Shown here: in pieces, positions 1 through 9,940 of the stretch | How the letters are laid out: the number at the start of each line of letters is the position of its first letter | Position numbering within the stretch: position 1 is the stretch's first letter | The notes under the pieces: model-generated | What the model was told of the DNA's origin: nothing | Database searches by the model: none | The model's input: the letters and a program-made list of their open reading frames with translations, nothing else | Source: Salvator merianae | Taxonomy: Eukaryota; Chordata; Lepidosauria; Squamata; Teiidae | Assembly: GCA_003586115.2 (NCBI GenBank) | Contig: QVOM02000074.1 | Coordinates: forward strand, 3,984,863 to 4,048,862 | DNA length: 64,000 nt | Direction of reading: 5' to 3' | Translations under genes and position numbers: made by a program

Positions 1-836
1 AATGGTTAGCGGTCTTTACTGATCAGATTTCCATTTGCATAGATTCCTTTTTATACAGACTTTTGTTTTGAGGATTAAAATACGAAACAGAAGGAAAAAA
101 GAAAAGGAAAAAACAGATATATGTAATTTATCTTCTATATTTGTGTACTTACACACAAAATAAACCTAAAATAAAATGAATCTTATACCAATAACAAACA
201 GATATACATATAATGCAAGGGGACTGTTAATTTCATATAAATTCATTTGAAATTGTCATTGGTGTGTCAAACATTCAAATAACAAAAGTGTAAGTAGATT
301 TTAGATCTATTGTTCTACTGGGATGGTACACCGATCTTTCTGATGTTTGAGAATACACTTGAACGTGTACAAACACATTTAAAATGCATACATTTGAATT
401 TGTTCACAATTTCCATGCATATACAATTAATGTGAATATTCTTATGCATGGAACAAGGAAAAAATGACATCTGATATGACGGCAGAATTGAAAATACAGT
501 AGAATGGGAATTACTAAAGGGGGTGAGTGGGACAACAAATATTTATTCATTCACTTTTCCATTTCTAATAATTTGTTTCTATGGGTCCAAAGCTGCCAGT
601 GTAGACATCCTCATGCCACTTTCAGGTTACTGAAGACTAGACCATCATGCACTGAAACATTCAGAGCCCCATGAACCTCCCCAGTCAATCTCAACCTGGC
701 TTGCTCAAATCAGTGATTAGATTTAAGGATCAAGTTAAAATACTTAACAGTTCAAAGGATCCTCATCCTCAAGCCTCAAGGCTGTGTGGTGATGTCATCA
801 TGCCATTCAAGACAATGTTTTGCACATCGCTAAATC
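1..836. other. No recognised feature
   Basis: AT-rich sequence without a frame resembling a known protein. The short frame at 671-955 has no recognisable motif and runs into the TIR element that starts at 840, so I do not treat it as a gene. Confidence 0.5.
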
Positions 837-839
837 TTT

Positions 840-1397
840 GGGCGTTTTCACACTTACGTGAGAAGAACGAAACGATTAGCAGGCTTCAAGCTGGTGAAGA
901 TGAATTCATTAGCTTCCCTTCACATTTGCCAGCAACGGAGAAGACTGCAAGCTGACCAGCAGAGGGAGCAGTGTGAATGGGAATGCACTAGGCAGGAAGT
1001 GATGTCAGCAAACATAGAGCTACGACTTTGAACCATAAAGCTACAACTCCGGAGTATAGAGCTACTATTTCAGAGTCAGAGAAGCTCATTTTGGAGTTGT
1101 CTTTGAAATGGCAGCTGGGGTGCGAAGCCAAAAGGGCAAAGCATCGGACGGTGCCTGCGTAACCCCACCAGCCCCTCCCCGCCACCATTTTGAACCCAGA
1201 AGCAGTGCGAACGGAGTTCACCCAATCTGCGCCTGATTGTGCAAGTCAGAATCAGGACAGCAAATTACTGCTACAGCCTTCCCCAGCTTCAAGTGAGCCT
1301 CGGTGAAATTCAGGGCTGCTGTCGCCGTTTCCAAGTGCAGAAGCACTTGACTAGCGAGAGGACAGGAACGTTCCTCTCGCGAAGTGCAAACAGGCCC
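840..1397. mobile_element. Non-autonomous TIR element, 3-bp TSD TTT (558 bp)
   Basis: The left end reads GGGCGTTTTCACACTTACG and the right end GAAGTGCAAACAGGCCC, which are inverted relatives of each other. TTT at 837-839 and 1398-1400 is the matching 3-bp target duplication. The interior shares long stretches with the element at 8733-9312 (for example the region around 955-1000 matches 8848-8900), so the two are sister copies. No transposase is encoded, so it must have moved in trans. The superfamily is not identified. Open frames on both strands here are by-products of the inverted structure. Confidence 0.85.
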
Positions 1398-1734
1398 TTT
1401 CTTGATCACTTTTACTATGACTTAGACACAGGCACAGTTCTGAGCTGTAGTATATACCTTGCCAACATTGCAGCAAATTTTTCCCTGTTCCACTCATCAT
1501 CTAACCTACATTATTGGCTGGAATTTCTCAGCGTACCAAGAGGCAGTTGGGCTCCATAATATAAAAGAGGGCCCTCAGGAACATTAACATCAATCGTTCA
1601 AGACATCTCACCATTCCTCAATGAGATCGGAGCCTAAACGAAACCAGCAGCTACTGTATAACCTTTGGAAAATTTCCAGGGCATTATCAATCCCTCAGGG
1701 GGCATTCTCCCTATCTGGATTTAATAGTGTTGTA

Positions 1735-1841
1735 CCCTAGGGGTTTCACAGCTTTTGTTTTTGATTCCGGTGCAGACACTGAGGATTTAACCTAGAGCCT
1801 TCGGCATGCAGAGTAGATGCTCTACCACTGAGCTATGGCCA
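1735..1841 (-). mobile_element. tRNA-derived SINE fragment (tRNA-Ala-like head)
   Basis: Read on the minus strand from about 1841, the sequence has an A-box-like TAGCTCAGTGGTAGAGC, an anticodon-loop region containing TGC (alanine), and a B-box-like GGTTAAATCC. The polymerase III promoter of tRNA genes has this arrangement. The acceptor ends do not pair as in a functional tRNA and the downstream sequence is not a tRNA end, so a SINE head is more likely than a gene. Squamate genomes carry abundant SINEs with such a head. The 3' boundary is uncertain. Confidence 0.65.
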
Positions 1842-1849
1842 CTCTCTAA

Positions 1850-3118
1850 TTATGCAAGAAAGTACTTAACAGTTTCTGGAATTTCAAAGGCACTCTAGAC
1901 AGAGTTTGGCCATTTGAAATACAACTTGTCAGCTGATGAGAAAAAGTCTTTCTTTTTCCTTTCTGTTTTAATCTTCAGTGATCATGAATGTAAAACGAAG
2001 TTGTATCTTGAAGTAAGACATCCCAAAGCTACCTGGTTTGGCTGCTTCCTTGTCTGCTACTTTTCATACCTTTGGCTTTTGCAGGTGAGCCTTTATGAAG
2101 GAACAACAGGATTATATCCTGCCCACCACACCTTTCATCCCAGCATGCGTTCAGTTCTTCCATTACTTGTTATCTCTGTGCTGCCAAGCAAAGGAACTGG
2201 CCTGGGCCCAAGCGACATGTTGCGCAAAATTCCATTATTCTTTCCTCTGAGCTGACAGCTCTCCCTTGGATGGATCTGCACAGATGATGGGGTGGACTGG
2301 GAGAAGCTGCTTAACTCTTTCCCATCCAACCATTTCTCATATTAGACCAGCTCTCCCCAAGCTGCTGCTGTAGCTGAGAGGGAAACCTGTCTATCTTCCC
2401 TCTTATAGTTTGAGGAAATGATTTAGAGGCATAAATGGAATTGTAAGGAAAAGAGCAAGCAGCATATTTCCAGAGTTTTCCTCTCCTATAATCATTGTTA
2501 GGCAGGCTATTTAAAGAGTAGCAGGCAGTCTCCTCAGCCTAAGGATTTTCATCATGCTCAGAGAGCCCATTACATGCTCAGAAATCTTCTGTACTGCAAA
2601 CCACTCTACCAAAATGCATGACATGCCAGTAGAACATACATCTGCACAGCTGTGGCACTGCACCAGGCTAAGGTGCAAAAATGACACTGTAGCCCACTCC
2701 AAGAGAAGACTGCTTGCAATTAGTCTCCAAACAATTGCCCAGTGATAGACCAGCCCATAACTCACGTGCAGACAACAACAAGAGCCTGGGCTGGTCTCCC
2801 AGGCAAATGAGGAGCCCAGTGCCATTTTGCTGGGCTCCCAGAAGTGGCACCAGAAGTGCACCACTTCTTGGTGCCTGGCTGAGAAAGCCCAAGCCTGAAA
2901 CTTTTATTCCCAGCCTCCCAACCTGGTTGGAATCGGTTATTTGTAATGCATGACATGAGATAATATGAAATATGCAGATGTTGCCTAAGATGCTAGCCAA
3001 GCCCATGAAATTTCACTGTAGCCCAGATCTGCCCATAAAGCAAGCCTGATAATGTATCCAAGTCTCTTTTGTGGAGAACACCTTGGAACTTCAGTGAAAA
3101 GCAATATACAAAATTGCA
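1850..3118. other. No recognised feature
   Basis: Open frames on both strands between 1914 and 3006 lack motifs, overlap in antisense and have no splice or codon pattern that would support an exon. Probably old unannotated repeat or unique non-coding sequence. Confidence 0.4.
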
Positions 3119-3143
3119 TAAATAAATAAATAAATAAATAAAT
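3060..3143 (+). repeat. LINE-like 3' tail with (AAAT)n
   Basis: A short run of about six AAAT units at 3119-3143 follows a segment resembling the AT-rich tail of L2-type LINEs, as also seen at 5340-5470. The LINE assignment is weak; the simple repeat is certain. Confidence 0.45.
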
Positions 3144-3162
3144 GTACTCCCAGAATGTGTTC

Positions 3163-3985
3163 AGACTAGCAATTTTTAAAACCAACTGAATAAATGGAGT
3201 AAATATTCCTAGGTGCACAGAAAAAAAGCCTTCCAAACACAGTTACCCATTGATCTGATTAAACACTCACCCGTAGTACAAGCTCTTCACTTCAACAGAC
3301 AAGATACCAAGGTACCAAGACTGTAAAGGGTGCTGCTCACTGATTGGCCACTGGGTATGAAATCCCTGCCTCTCTGCTGAAGCAGTTTCCAACTCCTTAC
3401 CTGCCAGGTTTTTCTGTTTGCAAAAGGAATGTTATGACGCTCAAGACTCTTTCTCTTTCCCCACTCCTTGTTATTATAAGAAATCCAGTATGCTCTTCTA
3501 ATCTAAAGAAGACAGGATAGGAGTTATTTTTGCAGTTCTGTTTAATGGAGTTTAAAAGTTCCTGGTGCTGGCAACAGCTCACTGGGTGCCCCTCCCACCC
3601 TGTCTGATTGTCCTATGCCTTAAGGCCAAGGCTGTGAAACAGAATCGTTCTACTCAAGTCTCTCTCTGCACACTCCTCATTATTATATAAAGTCTAGTGT
3701 GCTTTTTAAGTACAGAAGGCAGGATAGGAGTTATTTTTTTAGTTGCACTTTCAGCTTCCTTTGATCTGTTTAATTGAGTTCAAAAGTTCCCAGTGCCAGG
3801 AAGAGCTCACTGGTGCCCCTCCTTCCCTGTCTGATTGTCTGATGTGTTTCTGCAGGGCTGTGACTGGTGGAGGCGATCCCTGCTCAGTTCTAAAGTAAGG
3901 CAAATTTTCTTATTTCCTGTGTGGCACCCCAGGGTCAAATTTGCCCAGAAGGTGGCTGAAATGCCTGGTCTGACCACACCCTCAG
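3163..3985. mobile_element. TIR element, family B copy 1
   Basis: Starts near GTGTTCAGACTAGC and ends near GGTCTGACCACACCC, which are imperfect inverted copies. The left part (ATTCCTAGGTGCACA) matches the elements at about 6020 and 53681. The copy contains an internal imperfect tandem duplication of about 160-170 bp (about 3461-3616 and 3671-3844), absent from the 53.7-kb copy. No protein is encoded. The TSD is not clear. Confidence 0.65.
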
Positions 3986-4073
3986 TTGTACTAACACAGT
4001 GATATTTCATTACAGAGATGTTTGACTGTCTTTACTGATTTTGATCACTAAAAAGTCTCAGTTGAACTTCTAA

Positions 4074-4588
4074 AGCTGCATCCCAACCAGGTGTTTAATC
4101 CTGTGATTATCCCGGCACTATATTGTCACACGTGTCTGTGGCAATTCCAACATAGTCCCAGGATATAGAGGCAAAATCCTGGGATATCACTATTGCAAGG
4201 CCAGCTCCAGACACTGGCCAAACATAGCACCAACAGGCAATATTTTGGAGAAGAGGCCCTCTGGAATGATTGTCTGTGTGTTTTGAGGACACACACACTT
4301 CCGGGTATTTTACCAGCACAAAATACCTGGAAATGCGTGATCGTGACCACTGCACATGCATTGCCATCTTTTGCAGTGGGTAGAACAATAATGGTGACTC
4401 CATCAAAAAGGTAAGTGATAGTGCTATTTTGGAAAAGCCCACTACAAGAGTTGGGTTTTCCTGAAATAGGCTACAGTATGTTTTACAGTATGTATAGCTA
4501 TAGGGGGATTGCCACAGTTACGTATGTCAATTCCATTATAGCAGTGCCAAAATGGCAGAATATTCCATCCGTCTGGATGCAGCCCAAG
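4074..4588. mobile_element. TIR element, family C copy 1
   Basis: The left end AGCTGCATCC and right end GGATGCAGCCC are inverted, and the homology extends inward (CTGTGGCAATTCC near 4138 against GGGGATTGCCACAG near 4504). The interior from about 4210 onward (CCAACAGGCAATATTTTGG) matches family C at about 54500-54953 and, inverted, parts of the element at 9941-11016. No protein is encoded. Confidence 0.6.
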
Positions 4589-4849
4589 AAAAAGAACACC
4601 AAACCTGCCATTTCCTGCATAGCGATATTACTTACCTTGCCTGGTGCTTGCTACCAGGATTCTTAATGTTGGAAATACCAATTGTGCAAGAGTGGGATGA
4701 CACCTGGCTTAAAATACCAATACCACTGTGCAAGCACAGGGGAGGGTGCTTGTGCAGTTCTGGGTATTCTGTCATTGGATGCATTGTGGGAACAAGTGCT
4801 AGAACAAGTGCTAGACAAGGGAAGGCCCCAAGCTTGCCCCACGATTTCA

Positions 4850-4940
4850 CCCTGCTCTCTAGCAGGGACAGTGAGAGGCAATTGCAGAATCTAAACAAAA
4901 TCCTATATTTTCTTTTTGCCTTCTGAAGGCAATCTCAGAT
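4850..4940. repeat. Dispersed repeat also present near 7285-7370
   Basis: The segment around GAGGCAATTGCAGAATC followed by TTGCCTTCTGAAGGCA is repeated in diverged form at 7285-7370 (GAGGCAATTGCAGGATC, TTGCCATCTGAAGGCA). Probably an internal piece of the same old TIR repeat group; the family is not identified. Confidence 0.45.
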
Positions 4941-5324
4941 GCTACATGGGTTTAAGAAGCATGACTCCAAAATCAAGTTTCAGTCCTTCAGGACTACTTG
5001 TACAAAATCAGTGATAGCTGTATGGTAGTGATATGGGTATAAGCTATAAAGTCTCCATCTGCAAAAGAGTTGTAATAATCAACTACAGCTGTTACAGAAG
5101 TCAGCTGGCAACGTCGCAGTTTCCACAGCTGAATGCCTCTGCAAGGGGGAGAAGGTTTGTGTGAGCTGAAGGTGGAGGTGATGTGGGAGATGCCATACAA
5201 GTATGTGGCTTTTGGATGAGACGGAGCACTCAGTGCAAGCCACAGCCCCCATGATGCTGAAATAGCAGCTCCCACACCTCTGATATCACTGCATGACACT
5301 GCCTGAGAATATGCTGTGTTAGCC

Positions 5325-5480
5325 AATATTTATTTCACCTTATATTGTAATTTATTTGTATTCTGCTTTTAATTAATTTTTTTTTAATTGGATGCTGTGA
5401 CCCACCTGTGACCTTCAGATGAAGGACATGATACAAATTTAATGGAATAAATAAATAAATAAATAAATATTTCAACCTTC
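5325..5480 (+). mobile_element. L2 LINE 3' end with (AAAT)n tail
   Basis: The sequence TGCTGTGACCCACCTGTGACC followed by a tail of AAAT units is the 3' untranslated end of vertebrate L2 LINEs. The same block recurs at 50625-50665 and 50980-51030. Only the terminal portion remains; no coding sequence is attached. Confidence 0.7.
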
Positions 5481-6010
5481 ATCAATGGACCTGTGGCAAC
5501 ATACAGAAAGCCATAATATAAAACCATAAAGAAATAATAATTTAGAATTGTGAGATTAATAAATCGTAAAATCTTTCATTTAAAATTAGAAATTTAAAGT
5601 CAGCAACATAAAAAACAGGAATTTCCAGCAGCAATATAAAATCCAACTGTCCTCTTTTCTTCTAATGCCAATGTAAAGAGACAGATTTTCACATTCCTTT
5701 TTATTATGGCTAATGATGGGGCAGGTGAATGTCTAAAGCACATGTTCTCAAATAATGGAGCCCAGATGTTATGTGTCCTGCACTGCCGGAATCTCACCAT
5801 GAGGACTAGCTGTGGAGTTTCTTCTTCTGATCTAAACACTTGTGAAAGCCAGTAGCTGAGCATATGGCACATTTAAATAAGTGTCTTTTTGAACTGAAAG
5901 GTTCCTTCACCTCCAGATATCTAAATATAACTAAAACATTTTGAATAATTAGAATATAAATGCAACATTTGTCAACATAGAATCACTTTGGGCAAAATTC
6001 AATGCTTCGA
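5481..6010. other. No recognised feature
   Basis: AT-rich sequence; the minus-strand frame at 5600-5872 has no motif. Nothing supported. Confidence 0.35.
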
Positions 6011-6019
6011 AGACTAAGG

Positions 6020-6720
6020 CATGATCATACTGGGATTTTTAAAACTGCCTGAATAAAATGAGTGAATAATTCCTAGGTGCACACACAAAAAACCTCTAAA
6101 CACATTTGGCCAAATATACGACTCAAAACTTACTCAAAGTGCAGCGTATTCACTTCAACAGGCAATCTACCATGACTGCTCACTGATTGGCCACTGCATA
6201 GGAAATCCCCACCTCTTGCTGAAGCAGTTTCTTCCTGCTTAACTTCTTACCTCCCAGGTTTTTGTTTGCAGACTAAATGGTCCTAAAAAGAATTTCATTT
6301 TGGTAAAAGAATGAAACTCATGTCTTTCTCACAGCACTCTGCATTACTATATGAATGAGTCTACTGTGCTTTTACATTTCTAAAGAAGGCAGGATAGGAG
6401 TAATTTTTTTAGTTCTGATTTCAGCTTCCTTCAGTCTGCTTGATTAGAAATGAAAAACAGGAAACTTTGCCTGGCTGCAGCTTTCTCCAGTAGCAGCCTT
6501 TCTTCTGCTTTCTGCTCCATAACCACAGGGCAGTGCTGTTGTCACACTGCTGGTGCCCCTCCCTGATTGGCAGATTGTCTGATGGGTTCCTATGGACCTC
6601 ATTGGTTGCCCTGCTGTAACAGGCAATTCAAGAGTGTGATTGGTGGAGGAGCTCCTTGCTCAATTTGACTCACTAAGTAAAATGACTCAAGAGCTGTTCT
6701 GTTCTGGCTGTTGAAGGGAT
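6020..6720. mobile_element. TIR element, family B copy 2 (degraded)
   Basis: Shares with 3163-3985 and 53681-54499 the left segment (ATTTTTAAAACTGCC, then AATAATTCCTAGG), the block CTGCTCACTGATTGGCCACT and the later block GTGATTGGTGGAGG. The right terminus is not clear. It lacks the internal tandem duplication of the 3.2-kb copy. Confidence 0.55.
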
Positions 6721-6765
6721 GCATAATTACAGGCTTGGAGATGGGATAATGAGTATAAGGCAGTA

Positions 6766-6965
6766 TCAGACTCAGCAATAAAAAGCATCTCTGAGGTGTC
6801 TTACTGAAGGCTTCAAGGTGGGATTGTTCACCTACCAGTCTGCCCCTCCCGCTCCCATGTACATGCTAGCCTAAAGAAGGTGGATTGGAGAAGGTTGTGG
6901 GCATGAATGCCACACACTGTCTCTGAGACATCTCTGAAGTGCCCTGTTTATTATGTCTAATAACA
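6766..6965. repeat. Dispersed repeat family E, copy 1
   Basis: Begins ATCAGACTCAGCAATAAAAA and contains CATCTCTGAGGTGTCTTA, AAGGTGGGATTGTTCA and CAGTCTGCCCCTCCC. The same order of blocks occurs at 7360-7560 and 46675-46865. No coding capacity. Probably the terminus of a non-autonomous DNA transposon. Confidence 0.55.
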
Positions 6966-7359
6966 GTAGTCTCAGCACTATATTGGGAATGCCAGACATA
7001 ACTGAGGCATTCCCAATACAGTGCCACTTCAAGTGCCCAAAAGCGCATAATACTGCTATTACAATTAACTCAGCAATAATGCTGGCTTTCCCATAATAAC
7101 AGTGTTTACCTTTGTGTCTGTCAGCAACTTTCAGAATCAGCTCATTTGAGACCACTGGAAACTAGCAAAGCATGTGAAACGGACAAAAGGAAGTGAATGG
7201 GTGCTTGGTTGGCTTCCAGTAACACCAAGTGAGCTGATCCAAAAGCTACTGACAGACACTAAGGCAAGCCTGTGATTGTTCTTCCCATCTGGTGGGGAAC
7301 AGCAAGAGGCAATTGCAGGATCTGGTTTAGATCCCATATTGCCTCTTGCCATCTGAAGG

Positions 7360-7560
7360 CACCCTAATGTTCTGTTCACATCCATTTTGAAAAAAAGCAC
7401 CTCTGAGGTGACTTAGAGATGGTTCCAAGGTGGGATTGTTCACACACCAGTCTGTCCTTCCCCCTCTCATGAACATGCTAGGCTAGAAAAGGTGGATCAG
7501 AGATGCTAAGAACATGAGGGTCACATGTTACTATCTCTAAGGCACTTCTGAGACTCCTGA
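7360..7560. repeat. Dispersed repeat family E, copy 2
   Basis: Carries GCACCTCTGAGGTGACTTAG, AAGGTGGGATTGTTCACAC and CAGTCTGTCCTTCC in the same order as 6766-6965 and 46675-46865. Confidence 0.55.
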
Positions 7561-7629
7561 ACGGGTTACAGCAACACAAATGCCATCTCTCCCAGTCCTG
7601 CAACACTTATAATGTAGTCACAGTACACA

Positions 7630-7985
7630 TTAATCAATATACACTCTTGGCTACTGTCCTTGCTATTCTCAACTGCTCTGTCTCCCAAACTCTGTTCTTT
7701 ACTTTATCTTCCCTTTCATTGTAAAAATTTCTCAGCAGGATCATCAAGTGTTCTGGCAGCCCTGTTAGCCTGAAAAATGTTCCACATTTGGCTGAGATCT
7801 GCATAGTCTTGCTATAGTCAATGAGGTAAAGTAGATCTCCTCCCAGCATTTGCTTGCTCAGTCCATTATACACGTTATGGTTTGATCCTGTATGCTTTGG
7901 CTTTTTTGACAACCAAACGATTCCTTGTGACACTGTATTCTGTTCCACAAAATCTTAATATCATCATTGTTCTCTGTTAACATTG
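7630..7985 (-). pseudogene. RTE-BovB LINE reverse transcriptase fragment
   Basis: The minus-strand translation contains LLYLIDYSKT, then GLPEHLMILLRNFYNE and TEQLRIARTVAKS. BovB RT has this pattern: a FIDYAKAFD-type motif carrying a catalytic Asp, then a P.HL..LLRNLY segment, then WF.I.KGVRQG. An upstream frame around 7858-7985 continues the RT N-terminal side (QSIQDQT, matching the G.STRDQI region) in another frame. Several diagnostic residues are changed (KGVRQG became RTVAKS) and a frameshift is needed, so it is dead. No 3' end is visible. BovB is abundant in squamates and known for horizontal transfer. Confidence 0.75.
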
Positions 7986-8005
7986 TTTCTTCAGTGGCAG
8001 CTCCA

Positions 8006-8006
<1 letters not shown>

Positions 8007-8041
<35 letters not shown>
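8007..8041. repeat. (CA)n microsatellite
   Basis: About 17 perfect CA units. It forces a run of Val-Cys codons in the overlapping minus-strand frame, which explains that frame. Confidence 0.95.
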
Positions 8042-8043
<2 letters not shown>

Positions 8044-8044
8044 A

Positions 8045-8732
8045 AATCTACACCCCATCCTATCTTCTTTCAAAAGCAGTCTGTAGATGAAATAATGGGA
8101 ATCTCTAATATTCTTAGAAAGCATAGGTAACTAAGGACTTACACTTGCATGTTTCCAAACTGCATATTACATTTGCATTCTATTGCACAGAGTATGTATT
8201 ACAGTTTGTGCAAGTATACAGAAATGTCAACTTATGCACCATTTGTGCAGGGTTTGGCAATGGTTTACTGACATTTCAGTTTATCTCAAAATTTCCAGTA
8301 TTGAATGACACCAACCAAGCAAAACACGCAGTATAGAGATTCAAAACCAAAGGGATACAGAAAAAGAATCTCCCAAAACAAAAGAATTAAAAATAAGTTG
8401 TATAATAACAAACACCGTATGTGGATACTATAATGACTGAAAAAAACATAAAACAACAGAATGGTTTACAATACAATGATTTAATACCCAAATATACAAA
8501 AAGCATATTGTACTGGAATCCACTAAAAGAGAGCAGACAAGGTTATACATGTCTTTGGCCTTTGATGCATCCTCTTCTCAAATTAATGCATTATTTTAAA
8601 ATATTGGTACCTCCTAAAGGAAATACCAGGTTGTGAACATCCACCCATTTTCACCTACAAATGCAGAAGAAATATTAAGGATAGGCTGTTTAGAACTTCT
8701 GTGCAACTCTAGGGTAGGCCTCTGGGCACATT
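8045..8732. other. No recognised feature
   Basis: The plus-strand frames at 8145-8336 and 8421-8636 show no motif. AT-rich, likely non-coding. Confidence 0.35.
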
Positions 8733-9312
8733 GGGCATTTTCACACTTACCACAGCTGAATGGTTTAATTAGCAGGCTTCAGGCCAGTGAAGATGGAATC
8801 CTTTGAGTACTATACGCACTTGCCAGCAATGGAAACGACTCCAAGCTGACCAGCAGAGGGAGCAGTGCGAATGGGAATCCACTAGGCAGGAAGTGATGCC
8901 ACGAATCCTAGAGGCACGAATGCGAACATAGAGCTAGTAATCCGAAACATAGTGCTACTACTTCGAAGTTAGAGCAGCTCCTTTCGGAGCTGTCTTTGAA
9001 ACAGCAGCCAGGGTGCGAAGCCAAAAGGGCAAACTGGGTTGCAAAATGTCGGACAGCACCTGTGCGGCCCTGCCAGCCCCTCCCCGCTGCCATTTCGAAC
9101 CAGGAAGCAGTGGGAACGCACCTCCCCCAATCTGTCTTAATCATGCAGGTCGGAATCAAGACAGCAAATTACTTCTCCAGTCTTCTTCAGCTTCAGGTGA
9201 GCATCAGGTGCACCTCGGTGCAATTCAGGACAGCTGGGGTTGTTAGCGAGTGCAGACGCACTTGTCTAGCAAGAGAACAAGAATGTTCTTCTTGCTAAGT
9301 GCAAAAATGGCC
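8733..9312. mobile_element. Non-autonomous TIR element, sister of 840-1397 (580 bp)
   Basis: The left end GGGCATTTTCACACTTACC is inverted relative to the right end CTAAGTGCAAAAATGGCC. The flanking triplets are ATT and AAT, one mismatch if this is a 3-bp TSD. The interior matches 840-1397 over most of its length. It lies immediately before the Penelope endonuclease frame, suggesting it inserted into or beside that element. Confidence 0.8.
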
Positions 9313-9760
9313 AATGCCTATACAAACTTCAAATGGCCAATTTAGATGTGGTCATTGTGTTATTTGCAAAAACTGCTGCAATATTAAGAGGTTCATAAAT
9401 CCAGTGGATATCAGAGTATATGACATTAAAGATTTTTTTACATGCAATCACATGGGAATCATTTATGTTATCCAGTGCCCCTGCCTTCCTCTATATGTAG
9501 GTATGACAACAAGGGCAGTTAAGACTCATATGATTGAACACAGAAACTGTGTAAGAAATGGCAAATTGAAAGCACCTCTAGTCATCCACTATGTAGAAAA
9601 AGAACACAGTGTTGATGCCCTGAGATTTTGGTGTACTGATAAAATCCCCAAAGACCAGGATGATAAGTATTTACAGAAAAAAGAATTAAGGTGGATCCAC
9701 AGATTAAGAACTTTGGTTCCATTAGGATAGAATGAAGAAATCAACTGGTTTATCTAACAG
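9313..9760 (+). pseudogene. Penelope-like retroelement GIY-YIG endonuclease (C-terminal part)
   Basis: The plus-strand frame shows a Cys-rich motif (FRCGHCVICKNC), then the GIY-YIG core MGIIYVIQCPCLPLYVGMTT, an Arg-containing helix with IEHRNCVRNG, a His motif (APLVIHYVEKEHS) and the terminal segment WIHRLRTLVPLG. Penelope-like elements carry this CXC plus GIY-YIG domain after the RT; it nicks the target site. Family proteins usually continue from VP.GLN, and here the Leu codon is replaced by TAG at 9727-9729, after which the frame still reads NEEINWF. So the domain is almost intact but has lost its last residues. The RT half is missing; the element at 8733-9312 abuts the start. A homing endonuclease is excluded by the element-specific CXC and C-terminal motifs. 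Confidence 0.88.
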
Positions 9761-9940
9761 CTAGCCTCTATACTACACTTCTTCCCATTGTTGTATTTTA
9801 ATTCTTTCAGGATGTATATCATTTTTTTATTGACTTGTGGAGAACTATTGAGTATTTCATGTTCAATAGACCAGGGTACTCTCAGACCTAAGAAATATAT
9901 TTTTGTGCAAATTCTTATTTTTATAAGGCTATATGACAAT

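Noticed and set aside
1770..1841. Functional tRNA-Ala gene
   Set aside because: A and B boxes are present but the acceptor stem does not pair and the sequence continues as a SINE.
9313..9727. Homing endonuclease or DNA-repair GIY-YIG gene
   Set aside because: The CXC motif and the C-terminal WI.RL.TLVP segment are specific to Penelope-like elements.
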